Of a stretch of 64,000 bases of DNA, positions 27,054 through 37,171 are shown piece after piece. Below the pieces are notes generated by a model. The model had not been told where the DNA came from. It saw only the letters and a program-made list of their open reading frames with translations, and did no database searches. Source of the stretch: Streptococcus suis (GTDB taxonomy: Bacteria > Bacillota > Bacilli > Lactobacillales > Streptococcaceae); the NCBI GenBank assembly GCA_022354845.1, contig CP031970.1, positions 1,860,001 to 1,924,000 of the forward strand, given 5' to 3'. The translations under genes and the position numbers were made by a program. Numbering within the stretch: position 1 is the stretch's first letter; the number at the start of each line of letters is the position of its first letter.

Positions 27054-27862
27054 GGTTCTGTTGCAAAGTTTTAAATAAAGAATAAAATCCCTTACGGTAT
27101 CTATGATTTAAGCTGGGATTCCCAATAATACCTTGATTTCAGTACAGACCGAAAACCCGAAGAGAGTGCCTTCTTTTCGGGTTTTCTTATATAATCCTCG
27201 GATGGCTTCCATACCTTTAATCGTGGTAGAGGCAGTGCGTAAACTTCGATAGAATTTATTGCGTCTCTTTACTGGACGATGGTCTTGTTCAATCAAATTA
27301 TTCAGGTATTTAATGGTACGATGTTCTGTCCCTTGATAAAAGCCGTATTCTTTTAGTTTCTTAAAGGCACTTGTAATAGAGGGGGCTTTATCTGTGACTA
27401 CAACCTTCGGTTCATCAAACTGCTTCACTAACCGCTTAAGAAAAGCATAGGCTGCTTGTGTGTCCCGTTTTTTACGTAACCAAATATCCAAGGTTAAACC
27501 ATCTGCATCGATGGCTCGATACAAATAATGCCATTTTCCTTTAATTTTGATGTACGTTTCATCCATTTTCCATGAATAAAAGGATTTTTTATTTTTCTTT
27601 TTCCAAATTTGATAGAGTCGTTTGCCATATTCTTGCACCCAACGATAAATCGTCGTATGAGAAACGTTAATGCCACGATCATATAAGATTTCTTGAACTT
27701 CACGATAGCTAAGGTTATAACGAAGATAGTAGCCCACGGCTACAATAATCACATCCTGCTGAAATTGCTTTCCTTTAAAATGATTCATCGTCATTCCTCC
27801 TGCTATCTTTTTCTATTATTCTACCTTATTTGATAGTAGATTTAAAACTTTGCAACAGAACC
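27054..27862 (-). mobile_element. IS1216-like IS6-family insertion sequence (right copy)
   Basis: This 809-bp element has the same terminal repeats and orientation as the left copy. Flanking 8-mers do not match (TGTGAACT versus ACTAAAAC), so it was not a simple recent insertion. Confidence 0.93.
27108..27788 (-). CDS. IS1216-like transposase
   Basis: This intact 226-residue IS6-family DDE transposase closely resembles IS1216E. Motifs are as in the left copy. Together the two can form a cointegrate-based translocatable unit with cfr. Confidence 0.93.
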   Translation of the reverse strand: MNHFKGKQFQQDVIIVAVGYYLRYNLSYREVQEILYDRGINVSHTTIYRWVQEYGKRLYQIWKKKNKKSFYSWKMDETYIKIKGKWHYLYRAIDADGLTLDIWLRKKRDTQAAYAFLKRLVKQFDEPKVVVTDKAPSITSAFKKLKEYGFYQGTEHRTIKYLNNLIEQDHRPVKRRNKFYRSLRTASTTIKGMEAIRGLYKKTRKEGTLFGFSVCTEIKVLLGIPA

Positions 27863-27948
27863 ACTAAAACAATAAATATCATCCTGAAAACAGGTTTATT
27901 TATATTTTTTTTAAACCAACTAATGTAATTTTTTAACATAATGATCAT
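27863..27948 (-). pseudogene. 5' fragment of a small gene cut by IS1216
   Basis: An ATG at 27948 with AGGGATG upstream opens MIIMLKNYISWFKKNINKP and a hydrophobic stretch, which runs into the IS end. It looks like the start of a membrane protein; its identity is not known. Confidence 0.4.
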
Positions 27949-27970
27949 CCCTCTTTTTAAATAAAAAATA

Positions 27971-28561
27971 TTATCCAAAATCTATTTGGTCTAACATATT
28001 CTCTCGACTGGCTTGATCTAAACCGAGATAAGCTAAAGTCATTGCTTCGCTTGAATGGTTTAGTAAATGCATCACTAAACCAATATTATAGTTTGACTGC
28101 GTATAGACCCGATAAGCGCCTGTTTTACGCATGGTATGCGTTCCTAGATAGTTAATTCCTAAAAGATCACCAACTCGTGCCATAATCTTATAAAACTGTT
28201 TCTCGGTAATAGGACGATCAGGACGAGAAGTTGAAGGAAATAACCACTCTGAATTCATATTTTGTTGGATGAGCCATGCATGATAAAGCATTAAATCTTG
28301 TTGGACAGGTTTCAAATATAACGTATTTTTCTTACCTGTTTTTTGATCATGAATAAATGCAGTTTGTTTGACTGTTCCATCAAGATTAAAGACATCTGTT
28401 TTTTTTAATTTCATGACGTCACTCACACGTAGCAAGGTCGCTTTCCCAACTTGGAAAATTGTATAGTTGCGACGACCAGCACGAAAACTATCAAGTAGTG
28501 TATCCTGCACCATTTTTAAGACGTTCGAATCTTTGATGGGAAGAACGATTTGTTGAACCAT
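27971..28561 (-). CDS. Short tyrosine recombinase linked to the type I restriction locus
   Basis: This protein of about 196 residues is a catalytic-domain-only XerC/XerD-like recombinase: Arg in LLRVSDVMKLKK, HTMRKTGAY (HxxR) and a C-terminal LAYLGLD tyrosine, with HSSEA before it. Stand-alone short recombinases often sit by hsdS genes and shuffle target recognition domains; here it is the last gene in line after hsdS. AAAGGTGG supports the ATG at 28561. Confidence 0.8.
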   Translation of the reverse strand: MVQQIVLPIKDSNVLKMVQDTLLDSFRAGRRNYTIFQVGKATLLRVSDVMKLKKTDVFNLDGTVKQTAFIHDQKTGKKNTLYLKPVQQDLMLYHAWLIQQNMNSEWLFPSTSRPDRPITEKQFYKIMARVGDLLGINYLGTHTMRKTGAYRVYTQSNYNIGLVMHLLNHSSEAMTLAYLGLDQASRENMLDQIDFG

Positions 28562-28566
28562 ATGAA

Positions 28567-29400
28567 TTACCACCTTTCAAATATAACTTTTTTTCCAGTC
28601 AGTTCAGCTAATTTTTTGATTTGATTGTATAAGCCTATTTTTGAAAAATTAACATACATATGGTATTTAGTTAGTTCTATTGGTTTAGTCAACTTCGTCC
28701 CTCTAGCTGATATATGTTCTCTATTGCCAAGTATTTGTACTGTATTGGGTTCATTAGGACTCATTAAAGGAATCAATTTATCCAACTCTGCGGATAATAC
28801 TAAATTAGAAACTAATTGCGTAAATACATCTCTATATGATTTCCCAGTATATAATGATTCTCCAAATATGATTGATATATGACTATTTAGAGTTGTGTTG
28901 TCACTATTATCTTCAGTTTGAATGTGTTCTGAATCAAATAAATCGATATTGGCAACATCATTCAATAGTTTCTCAACCTTATTCCATAATGACAGAGCTG
29001 AAAATTTGCTTAATTTATCAATATAGCTTTTATTTCCTTGAGTGCTATTATCTAAATCAATATTAGCAGTATTCATTTTTTCAATGATTAAACGTTCTAA
29101 AAGATCTAGTTGTGCTTTAGATAGATGCCCATCTTCACGTCCAAAAAATATTAATTTGTTCCACCATGGTTTATTTGTATTGTGTTGTTGTAACCTAGAA
29201 AAAATAGAATTAGAGGCTTGACCTACATAACGTTTATTATCTCCTAGTAATATATATATACCTGGTTTTTGAGATTCCTCAATTAATTGAATTGCTGGTA
29301 AATCGTCTTTATTGGCAATAACTACAAAAGTAGGTTCATCATAAAAAATAGAAATATTATCATTTCCAGATTCTCGATTAATAAATATATGGTATGGCAT
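28567..29400 (-). CDS. GIY-YIG nuclease-family protein
   Basis: This 277-residue protein has a GIY-YIG core at about residues 46-105: PGIYILLGDNKRYVGQASN, the arginine in SRLQQH and the glutamate in LLERLII. The C-terminal half has no recognised domain and may give specificity (about 170-277). The family cuts DNA. It overlaps the recombinase start region and lies downstream of hsdS, suggesting a defence accessory or a selfish passenger. Confidence 0.8.
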   Translation of the reverse strand: MPYHIFINRESGNDNISIFYDEPTFVVIANKDDLPAIQLIEESQKPGIYILLGDNKRYVGQASNSIFSRLQQHNTNKPWWNKLIFFGREDGHLSKAQLDLLERLIIEKMNTANIDLDNSTQGNKSYIDKLSKFSALSLWNKVEKLLNDVANIDLFDSEHIQTEDNSDNTTLNSHISIIFGESLYTGKSYRDVFTQLVSNLVLSAELDKLIPLMSPNEPNTVQILGNREHISARGTKLTKPIELTKYHMYVNFSKIGLYNQIKKLAELTGKKVIFERW

Positions 29401-29442
29401 AACATCCTCCTTTTAGGGTTATTATATCATTAAAACAAATAA

Positions 29443-29484
29443 ACAACCCCTATAATCTAGAATTTGGATTATAGGGGCTGTTTT
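29443..29484 (-). terminator. Terminator after hsdS
   Basis: CCCCTATAATC / GATTATAGGGG, an 11-bp perfect stem with a 9-nt loop, T-rich on both sides. Confidence 0.75.
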
Positions 29485-29522
29485 TATTTGATTTCTTAGG
29501 GGTTATTATCTAATTATAGACC

Positions 29523-30761
29523 CTAAACAAACATCTTTTGTAAAAAGCCTTTTTTCTGTTCTTTCAATAAATCTAACTTACGTTGATGAAGAGCGATAAT
29601 CTCATCTAACTTCTTGAAGAATACCCCTATTTTTTGTTGCTCCTGAACTAATATGGGAATCATAAAATTAAACGAATCAATTTCTTTTGACGATACGTTT
29701 GGCTGAGCGCCTGAAACTAGAACAGACTCAAGTTGCGTCATGAATAATTCTGAACGGACGATTGTGGAAATAAACCCGTAGTCAATATCGTCTACAGACT
29801 GAAAATAACCAACTCGCTGGTTTTGATAGACCTTGTCATAATCAGTTAGAAATAGTATAGATACCTTACCTGTTGTTGCACCCGACATGGCTAAGACTGC
29901 TGATTTATCTGGAAGAATATATTTGTCATCCTTATCCTGTTCATCATAATATACAAAATCTCCACCTACCTCCCCGCTGGAAAGAATATTTGAAATTCTA
30001 ACAATTGGTACACCAGTGTTCCTGAATTTAGAGCTTTTGAATGCAAAACCGCCACGTAAGGGAGCTATATCACCCAACTTACGTTCTTCCCAATCGTCAG
30101 CAAACCCCGCAAATCGCAATTCAGGAACTTTGGCACCATTTTTAGGGAACATCTTTTGTAAAAAGCCTTTTTTCTGTTCCTTGAGTAAATCTAACTTACG
30201 TTGATGAAGAGTGATGAGGTGATCTAAGTTAGAGAAATACTCTCCAATTTTTGTTTGCTCTTCTATCGTAGGATATAAAACTGTTGTTCCACCAACGAGC
30301 TCTTTATTGAGATTGTTAACAGTGCTTCCAGCTGCCATAGCTTTATATTGGTTGAGCATATTTCCGGTACCAAGTAACGTACAAAGAAATCTTAATTCAA
30401 AAATTTTTTTAGTATCTCTGATGGCAAGCCAACCATCATGAATACAACCATCAATTGCCATTATATAGGGTTTCCCGAAACTCATGGAATTTGATAATAT
30501 CAAATCTCCAGGATGAACTTCTCTAGTCTTTGAAAGTCCCTCAGGTTTAATTTTTTCTGCTGTTTTAGTAATATAATTTCCTTGTTCTGGAGCATCACCA
30601 ATTTTTACCCAATTCAAACCATTTACATCTTTTGTAATGAACTTATCTATGGGCCTTGGAGAACCTCCACGCTCAATGGTAACAACTTCACCAAACTTAC
30701 GCTGTTCCCAATCATCCGTGAATCCTTTAAATCGCAATTCTGGAACTTTCTTACTCATCAT
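29523..30761 (-). CDS. hsdS: Type I restriction specificity subunit HsdS
   Basis: This 412-residue protein has two target recognition domains, each introduced by VPELRFxGFxDDWE (near residues 5 and 215), and two conserved helical spacers, LHQRKLDLLKEQKKGFLQKMF, repeated at the middle and the end. It sets the bipartite DNA target of the methylase and nuclease. Its ATG overlaps the hsdM stop. The near-identical spacer DNA repeats (about 29530-29610 and 30150-30230) allow domain exchange by recombination. Confidence 0.93.
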   Translation of the reverse strand: MMSKKVPELRFKGFTDDWEQRKFGEVVTIERGGSPRPIDKFITKDVNGLNWVKIGDAPEQGNYITKTAEKIKPEGLSKTREVHPGDLILSNSMSFGKPYIMAIDGCIHDGWLAIRDTKKIFELRFLCTLLGTGNMLNQYKAMAAGSTVNNLNKELVGGTTVLYPTIEEQTKIGEYFSNLDHLITLHQRKLDLLKEQKKGFLQKMFPKNGAKVPELRFAGFADDWEERKLGDIAPLRGGFAFKSSKFRNTGVPIVRISNILSSGEVGGDFVYYDEQDKDDKYILPDKSAVLAMSGATTGKVSILFLTDYDKVYQNQRVGYFQSVDDIDYGFISTIVRSELFMTQLESVLVSGAQPNVSSKEIDSFNFMIPILVQEQQKIGVFFKKLDEIIALHQRKLDLLKEQKKGFLQKMFV

Positions 30762-32346
30762 GCCCACCTCCCAAAAGAAGACGCATCGATTCAATCAAGG
30801 CTTTATTCTCTTCACTTTCTGAAAAATCGTCAATCAAAGATAAGAGCGTTTGTTCTTGTTGAACTAATTGTTCATTGATCTTAAGGAGATTGGTATTCAC
30901 CTCAACCAAATCAACCGGTTCTTCTTCCTCAAAGGTATCGACATAACGAGGGATATTTAAGTTAAAGTCATTTTCTTGGATCTCCTCAAAACTTGCAACA
31001 TGAGCATATCTTTCAATATCTTCTCGTTTTTTGTAGGTAGAAACAATTTTATCAATATGTTCATCCAGCAGGACATTTTTATTTTTTTGTTTTTCAAAAT
31101 CTTGAGAAGCATCGATAAACAAGACATCACGACGAGAACGGTTTTTCTTCAAAATAATAACCGTTGTCGGAATACTCGTTCCAAAAAAGATATTGGCCGG
31201 CAATCCAATGACCGCATCAATGGCTCCCATTTCTAAAAGGGCTTGACGGATGGTTCCTTCCGCGGCTCCTCTAAAGAGAACGCCATGCGGCAGGACAATC
31301 CCCATTGTTCCCGATTCTTTCAAATGGTAAAAACCGTGAAGGAGAAAGGCAAAGTCCGCTTTAGATTTAGGCGCTAATTTTCCAAAACGCTCGAAACGAG
31401 GGTCAGAGAGAAACTTATCTGCCGCTGACCATTTCGCAGAGTAAGGAGGGTTCATGACCACAGAATCAAACTGATAAGGCTCTTCTGAGGGCCAATCGGC
31501 GTCTAAAGTGTCCCCGTTATTCAGGTTCATGCGTTCTTTATCTACTCCATGAAGAATTAAGTTCATACGTGCTAAGTTAAAGGTCGTCGTATTTAACTCT
31601 TGGCCATGATAATGAACTTGATTTGGATTGATGAGATAGCGACGGATATTAAGCATCAAAGAACCTGATCCCATCGCAGGATCGTAAATATGAAAAGGCG
31701 CACGGGTTTCTTGCCCGATCGACGTAATTTCTGACATGATGCGTGAAACAGCTTGAGGCGTATAAAACTCGCCTGCTTTTTTTCCTGCACCTGCCGCAAA
31801 CATCCCGATTAAATACTCATAAGCGTCCCCAATCACATCCCCATTGTGTTCAAATAAATCAATCTCATCTAAGGCACGCAAGACCTCAGTAATCGTCACA
31901 TTACGTTGTTGTGCATTTGAGCCTAATTTTGTGGAGTTTAAATCAATATCCGCAAACAAACCACTAAATTCTTCTCCTTGACGTTCCAACTCATTAAAAC
32001 CTGCTTGTAAGTCGGTCAAGTTAAATTCATAGTTATCAGCTTTGATGCGGTAGTGATAAAACAATTGATCGGGTTGGATAAAGTAGCCTTGTTTGGGTTG
32101 GATATTTTCGATTAAATCGTCTTTGTCTTCTTGGTACCACTCCATGAATCCTGCATACTGAGTGGAACGTTCTGGGAAGGTATCTGTTTTGCCATTTTCT
32201 TGTTCATAAACTTCTCTCAGCTGCGCATCAGACAAGTACTTATAGAAAATTAACCCTAGTAAGTAGTTTTTGTACTCACTTGCATCCATCTTCCCACGTA
32301 AGATATCCGCAGAAGCCCATAGTTGTTGATTTAAACCTGTCGCCAT
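30751..32346 (-). CDS. hsdM: Type I restriction adenine methyltransferase HsdM
   Basis: This 531-residue protein has an N-terminal HsdM helical domain and an N6-adenine methylase domain with GEFYTPQAVSRIM, DPAMGSGSLML (SAM binding, about 214-225) and the catalytic NPPYSAKW. It methylates the target and forms the complex with HsdS. Its ATG overlaps the stop of hsdR (TAATG). Confidence 0.95.
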   Translation of the reverse strand: MATGLNQQLWASADILRGKMDASEYKNYLLGLIFYKYLSDAQLREVYEQENGKTDTFPERSTQYAGFMEWYQEDKDDLIENIQPKQGYFIQPDQLFYHYRIKADNYEFNLTDLQAGFNELERQGEEFSGLFADIDLNSTKLGSNAQQRNVTITEVLRALDEIDLFEHNGDVIGDAYEYLIGMFAAGAGKKAGEFYTPQAVSRIMSEITSIGQETRAPFHIYDPAMGSGSLMLNIRRYLINPNQVHYHGQELNTTTFNLARMNLILHGVDKERMNLNNGDTLDADWPSEEPYQFDSVVMNPPYSAKWSAADKFLSDPRFERFGKLAPKSKADFAFLLHGFYHLKESGTMGIVLPHGVLFRGAAEGTIRQALLEMGAIDAVIGLPANIFFGTSIPTTVIILKKNRSRRDVLFIDASQDFEKQKNKNVLLDEHIDKIVSTYKKREDIERYAHVASFEEIQENDFNLNIPRYVDTFEEEEPVDLVEVNTNLLKINEQLVQQEQTLLSLIDDFSESEENKALIESMRLLLGGGHDE

Positions 32347-35300
32347 TATAATTCTTCTTTCCATTTTTGAAGTTGTTCAAATTTTTGTTGTAGTCGTTCT
32401 TCTAAAACTTTTGTTCTTCTTCTGTATTTTTCACCCGTTTTGGCTTCAAACTCTTCTTTACTGAGGGTCATCGAATCCAGTAAATGGGTTAAATAAGGGA
32501 TTGTTTTCTTATCGCCTTGATACTCATTCATTGCAGACTGTAAAAAGTCGAAGGATAATCCAAATTCTTCAGCTTCTTTTTGAAGTTGTCTTTGAATTTC
32601 ATTTTGGATCGATGTCTCTTTTAATTGAGCTACATCAATCTCTTCAACAGTATTGACGAGTTGATCTTTCAAGGTGTGATACATCTTTTGGATTTGAGGA
32701 TCCTTTTGTTGGATTTCTTTTTCAAATTTTTCAACGGCGCCTGCTTCGTTTAATTGGATCGCTTTCAAAAGTTGATTAATATAAAAACTATCCACGACGT
32801 CTTTATGTGTCGCATTGAGCTGCGAAGAAAAAGCAATCTCTTGTAAAAGATTCTCGAAGTCCTCCTCAGAATGCTCCTCATCCTCGAGCATTTCTTTAAT
32901 CTGCGCTTTAACGTTTTCCATTTTACCTTGATATTGTTGCAACTGCTCCACCACTTCTGAAAATGCTTCAAATTCCTCTTCGTATTGATCATAGCTTCGG
33001 AGCGCTTTATAACTCTTTTCTAGCTTTTGATAAGCACTCACTTGTGCAATCATCGTTTTAAGATCGTTGGGATTATCCGATAGCTCGGCTTCGCTTTGTT
33101 TATAAAGTGTTGAACATTCGATAAATTCTTTTTTGACTTCTTCATATTCTCTTGGAATCAGTTGATCAAAGTTTTGATTTTCATTTGAGAATAGACGAAA
33201 CGTGTTTTTCACATTCTCTTTCATGGTGAAGGGTTTTCTAAAAGAGACAATCAACCCAGAATCTTTTCCTGTATAAATACGGTTGGTTCTTGAGAACGCT
33301 TGAAGGAGCTTTTGATAGTTCATTTCTCGATCAATATATAAGGTTTGAATCGTTGGAGAATCAAAGCCTGTCAATAAACGATCGACAACAATGACAAAAT
33401 CTAGCCACTGACCATCCGATTGATATTGCTTTTCCTTACGGGCCAACCGTTTATTAATATTTTGATTGTAGAGTTTCTCATCTTGATAAGGAGAAGCATC
33501 AAACTGTTTCGCATACTCTTTCATGATCTCTGCTAATTCATCGTCTTGTTCATTTTTTTCTAATTGATCCGGATTGGTTGAGAAGGTAATAGCTACTCTT
33601 GGGAAATCTTTATCAATCAGTTGATGACGTTCATCAAATTGTCGCCCATTCAAGAGTGTCCCATTATCTTTCATTTCCTTTAAAATCCGGTAAATATGTT
33701 TGGCTTGGGCAATCGAGTGAGTGGTAAGAATGGCTGACATCGTAGGAAAACCATTCTTTACCTTGAACTTTTTGACCACACTTCTCCGATTAAAGATTTT
33801 TTGTAACATGGTACGAATATGTTCATCTGTTTCATAAAGTTTCGTAGGCAACAATTTTTCTTGTTGGAGGGCATCGTCTGGCAACTTTCCTTTATTGAGT
33901 TGGGTGACAATCACCTCTTGATCCTCTTCTGAAATCAGTGAATGATACTCGACTTGAAAGCCTAACACAGCCCCATCATCCATGGCATTTTTGGTTGTAT
34001 AGGAGTGAAGGAGTGGCCCGTACTGCTGGCTCGTTGTTCTAGCAAAAGTTCCATTTTCTTGCTTTTTATTTTCTTCAAAAATAGGCGTCCCCGTTAATCC
34101 AAACCAGGTTGAATTGGGTAATATTTTCTTAATCCGCTTCATTTCCTCATCACTAACCGCACGATGAGCCTCATCAACAATAAAAACAATATGTTCTTGC
34201 CGTAGCTTTTCAAATTGATTCGAGCCTTTTTCTTCACTCTCTTGTTGGGCACTCCGCATAGCCGCAGAGAGTTTTTGAATCGTGGTCACTAAAATCGTAT
34301 TATTATTTTTTGATGAAAGGAGGTTTCGAGCCAGCTGTTTTTGATTTTTGATCCCAACAATCAAAGTATTGGCTACCGAATTTCCGGTCGTTTGTCCGGT
34401 ATGATATTCCGAGGCAAACTTAGTAAACTCATCCTGCGTTTGAGCATCTAAGTCCGTTCTATCAACAACCATGACCGTACGATCGACACCGATCGCATTT
34501 TGTGCTAATAATTTCGTTGCGACAAAACTGGTAATGGTCTTTCCTGAACCTGTCGCATGCCAAATGAATCCTCCTTCATGCTGTGCCGCTTTTTTACGAA
34601 TCTTACGAATAGCATGAATTTGGTAAGGCCTTAAAGCCATGAGGAATTTTTTATTTTTTTGATCATCGACGAGAATGGTATACTGGCTAATCAATTCATG
34701 GGCATCGGGTATCCGCAAAACTGTACGAGTAAAATCAAACAAATCGGAAACCGTTTGATTGTCTTCAGTCCGCCAATTAAATAAAAACTTCTTCATCTGA
34801 GCATAGGCTTCAGCGGTATCTTCACTAGGTCTTGCAAAGTATCGGGTATCGACTTTATTTGAAATCACCATGATTTGAGTAGTTGCGTAAATCCCTTTAA
34901 AAAATCCATCTTCTGCATAACGCTGAATTTGATAATAAGCTTGCATGAAACCGTCTTTAGCGGACTCTTTTTTGAGCTCAATATGAATGATTGGGAGCCC
35001 ATTAATCAGCAAGCTCACATCTCCACGATCTACTCTAGAGGAATCTGGGACCACTTGGTGAACTACCTCATAAGAAGAAGTTCCTCCTGAGATATCCTTA
35101 TTTCTAAAGGCTTCTAAAGTCACTTTTTTCCCATTTTCTCGCTCTAATAAAACTTGAGCCACCCCGTTTTCTCCTCTAAGCCATTGAGAAGCTAAAAAAG
35201 GCGTTCCGGTCAAACGTGAAAACTCGACTTTGACTTGCTTGAATTCTTTGTCCGTTAATAGTTGCTCTTCCAATACTGCTAAATTTATTCGGTTCAAATG

Positions 35301-35423
35301 GCCTCTAAAGTTTTGCCAAAGTGCTTCTTCCGACTTCAAGTCCGGACGATAAGTCCACTGATTTTCTTTCTCACTTAAGATCTGTATGAACTGGTTTTCA
35401 ATCATTTGTTCCGAATGACTCAT
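32346..35423 (-). CDS. hsdR: Type I restriction endonuclease/translocase HsdR
   Basis: This 1,025-residue protein starts with a PD-(D/E)xK nuclease region (LLINGLPIIHIELKK, about 155-170), then an SF2 helicase core with Walker A HATGSGKT (about 285-292), DEAH box VDEAHRA and later motifs (LTGTP, VVDRLLTGFDSP, QAFSRTNR), and a helical C-terminus. It cuts unmethylated DNA after translocation. The start has GAGGGGAAT upstream. The operon order is hsdR-hsdM-hsdS. Confidence 0.95.
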   Translation of the reverse strand: MSHSEQMIENQFIQILSEKENQWTYRPDLKSEEALWQNFRGHLNRINLAVLEEQLLTDKEFKQVKVEFSRLTGTPFLASQWLRGENGVAQVLLERENGKKVTLEAFRNKDISGGTSSYEVVHQVVPDSSRVDRGDVSLLINGLPIIHIELKKESAKDGFMQAYYQIQRYAEDGFFKGIYATTQIMVISNKVDTRYFARPSEDTAEAYAQMKKFLFNWRTEDNQTVSDLFDFTRTVLRIPDAHELISQYTILVDDQKNKKFLMALRPYQIHAIRKIRKKAAQHEGGFIWHATGSGKTITSFVATKLLAQNAIGVDRTVMVVDRTDLDAQTQDEFTKFASEYHTGQTTGNSVANTLIVGIKNQKQLARNLLSSKNNNTILVTTIQKLSAAMRSAQQESEEKGSNQFEKLRQEHIVFIVDEAHRAVSDEEMKRIKKILPNSTWFGLTGTPIFEENKKQENGTFARTTSQQYGPLLHSYTTKNAMDDGAVLGFQVEYHSLISEEDQEVIVTQLNKGKLPDDALQQEKLLPTKLYETDEHIRTMLQKIFNRRSVVKKFKVKNGFPTMSAILTTHSIAQAKHIYRILKEMKDNGTLLNGRQFDERHQLIDKDFPRVAITFSTNPDQLEKNEQDDELAEIMKEYAKQFDASPYQDEKLYNQNINKRLARKEKQYQSDGQWLDFVIVVDRLLTGFDSPTIQTLYIDREMNYQKLLQAFSRTNRIYTGKDSGLIVSFRKPFTMKENVKNTFRLFSNENQNFDQLIPREYEEVKKEFIECSTLYKQSEAELSDNPNDLKTMIAQVSAYQKLEKSYKALRSYDQYEEEFEAFSEVVEQLQQYQGKMENVKAQIKEMLEDEEHSEEDFENLLQEIAFSSQLNATHKDVVDSFYINQLLKAIQLNEAGAVEKFEKEIQQKDPQIQKMYHTLKDQLVNTVEEIDVAQLKETSIQNEIQRQLQKEAEEFGLSFDFLQSAMNEYQGDKKTIPYLTHLLDSMTLSKEEFEAKTGEKYRRRTKVLEERLQQKFEQLQKWKEEL

Positions 35424-35433
35424 TTGATTCCCC

Positions 35434-35808
35434 TCATTTCCATAGTTGCCACCATTTTTTAGATTCTGTTTTTACCGGGTCTTTTTCTTTTGCCTTGTTT
35501 CGTTCTTCTTCTGATAACTTCAATTGAACTTTCTGTCGTTCAATTTCTTCCTGCGCCTCACCCCTTATCGACGAGCCATCTTTCATATCCTCCTGAGGCA
35601 TTTTAAGAGCTTTCAATTCATTGATTTCTGATTTATACTCTTCTAGTACTTTTTTATCCTGTAAGGCTTGACGTTGTTGGTGGTCTAAAAGATTTTGCAT
35701 ATTACTTAATTGTTTAAATTGTTCATCTTTAGTGTTTTGTAAATCTTTTATCTGCTCTTTTTGATACTCAATTATATCTATTATACCCGAATTGCTAGTT
35801 GATTTCAT
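35434..35808 (-). CDS. Coiled-coil protein ending SKKWWQLWK, DUF536-like C-terminal remnant
   Basis: This 124-residue, strongly charged coiled-coil protein ends in SKKWWQLWK. That ending recalls DUF536 proteins encoded next to repB on lactococcal and related plasmids, which are often followed by hsd genes. The usual N-terminal helix-turn-helix is missing because an IS982 fragment abuts at about 35811, so it is probably a 5'-truncated gene. It supports a plasmid origin for the restriction system. Confidence 0.6.
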   Translation of the reverse strand: MKSTSNSGIIDIIEYQKEQIKDLQNTKDEQFKQLSNMQNLLDHQQRQALQDKKVLEEYKSEINELKALKMPQEDMKDGSSIRGEAQEEIERQKVQLKLSEEERNKAKEKDPVKTESKKWWQLWK

Positions 35809-35810
35809 TG

Positions 35811-36352
35811 AAAAATATATAAGTCGTGCTATCCTAAGCTTAAACCACTAAGAATTAGAAAGCGCACGACCTATATGACTTATAATAGCACACTTACAAA
35901 AGTTTTTGTTTATTTACTGACAAGCATTGAAGCGATTTATCAAACAAGCGTTCCACTCGAAATACAAAATCGAAAGAACGTCCATCTTGCAACATCTGAC
36001 TGTTTAGTGATTACTTGTTACCTGTGGGGAGTGCTTCATTTTAGTGAAACACTTAAAGCAAAGCACCAATTGGCTCAAAGTCTATTCCCTAATTTTCTAG
36101 AATATTCTCGCTTTGTTCGTCGTTGTAATGCACTCTTACCGAGTATTCAACTCATTCGCCAAGCTCTCGTCTTTAAAGAAGTTGAAGGGATTGATGTGTC
36201 TATTATTGACAGCTTTCCCATTCCTTTGTGTCAGCCGATTCGTAATTTTAGAAGCAAAGTTTTGGGCGACTATGCAAATATTGGCTACAATGCTACCAAA
36301 GGTCAGTACTTTTATGGCTGTAAATGTCATGCTTTAGTCAGTGAATCAGGCT
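35811..36352 (+). mobile_element. IS982-family remnant
   Basis: The left end carries inverted TATAAGTCGTGCT / GCGCACGACCTATA segments before the transposase start. The element is cut at about 36352 by IS5-derived sequence. The left boundary is approximate. Confidence 0.65.
35875..36352 (+). pseudogene. IS982-family transposase, 3'-truncated
   Basis: About 159 residues remain, including LATSDCLVITCYLWG and the first catalytic aspartate region IDVSIIDSFPIPLC. The second half is lost at the junction with the IS5 fragment, so it should be inactive. Confidence 0.75.
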
Positions 36353-36553
36353 AAAATGTTTAATAAAATCATTTCGAAAATACGTGTCCGTATTGAACAT
36401 GTATTTGGCTTTGTTGAAAATTCAATGCATGGTTCTAGTTTACGTTCTATTGGATTCGATCGAGCTGTTTTAAATACTGACCTTACAAATCTGACTTATA
36501 ACTTATTGAGGTACGAACAAGTTAAACGTTTAAATCTCAAAACATGGAGGTAA
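36353..36553 (+). pseudogene. IS5-family transposase 3' fragment, inverted
   Basis: It encodes the C-terminal part (MFNKIISKIRVRIEHVFGF...) with the last catalytic Glu region, identical to the end of copy 1. No start or DDE core remains. Confidence 0.8.
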
Positions 36554-36689
36554 TCTGTCTAAAATAAGAATAAACAGTCAAGTGGCGTCTGTAACATAAA
36601 GAAAAACACAGTAGACTATGCTTAGTTTTCTGTGTTTTTTTCTAATTTCATTTAGAGGTGAATTAATTGGTAGTTATTAGAGGTGCCCT

Positions 36690-37171
36690 TTAATCAATTC
36701 ATTTTCGTCTTTTGGATTACGTTGTTTAGGCGCCTCTATGAATGTTGCATCAACAATCTGTCCTTTATGAGCGATCATCCCTTGTGATTCAAGTTTTTCT
36801 TGAAAGGCAGAAAAAAGCCAGTTTCCTCTATTAGATTTTGATAGCTGATTTCTAAAGTTCCAGATAGTCTTTGCGTCTGGTACCTTGTCATCAATCTTAA
36901 GGAATCTTCTAAACGAAATCCGGTCAATCATTTGATATTCCATTGCATCATCAGATAGATTGTATAAGCGTTGTAAAATTAGAATTTTCAACATCAAAAC
37001 AAGGTCATAGGGCGGTCTACCACCATGAGATTTGTTTTTTAAATCATACTTAAAAATCCGGTTAAGAGTTGGGCGAAAACACTCGAAATCAACCACTTTT
37101 TCTAGCCGCTCAAGAGGGTCTCCTTTTAAACTTAATTTTTCAAGATAGTCGCTATCTCCAAATAAATTCAT
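36690..37171 (-). pseudogene. IS5-family transposase 5' fragment
   Basis: About 160 residues from the ATG at 37171 (after GAGGT) match copy 1, without its nonsense codon (YDLKNKSHGG is intact), and end at ENELIK, where the sequence joins the inverted fragment. Inactive. Confidence 0.8.
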
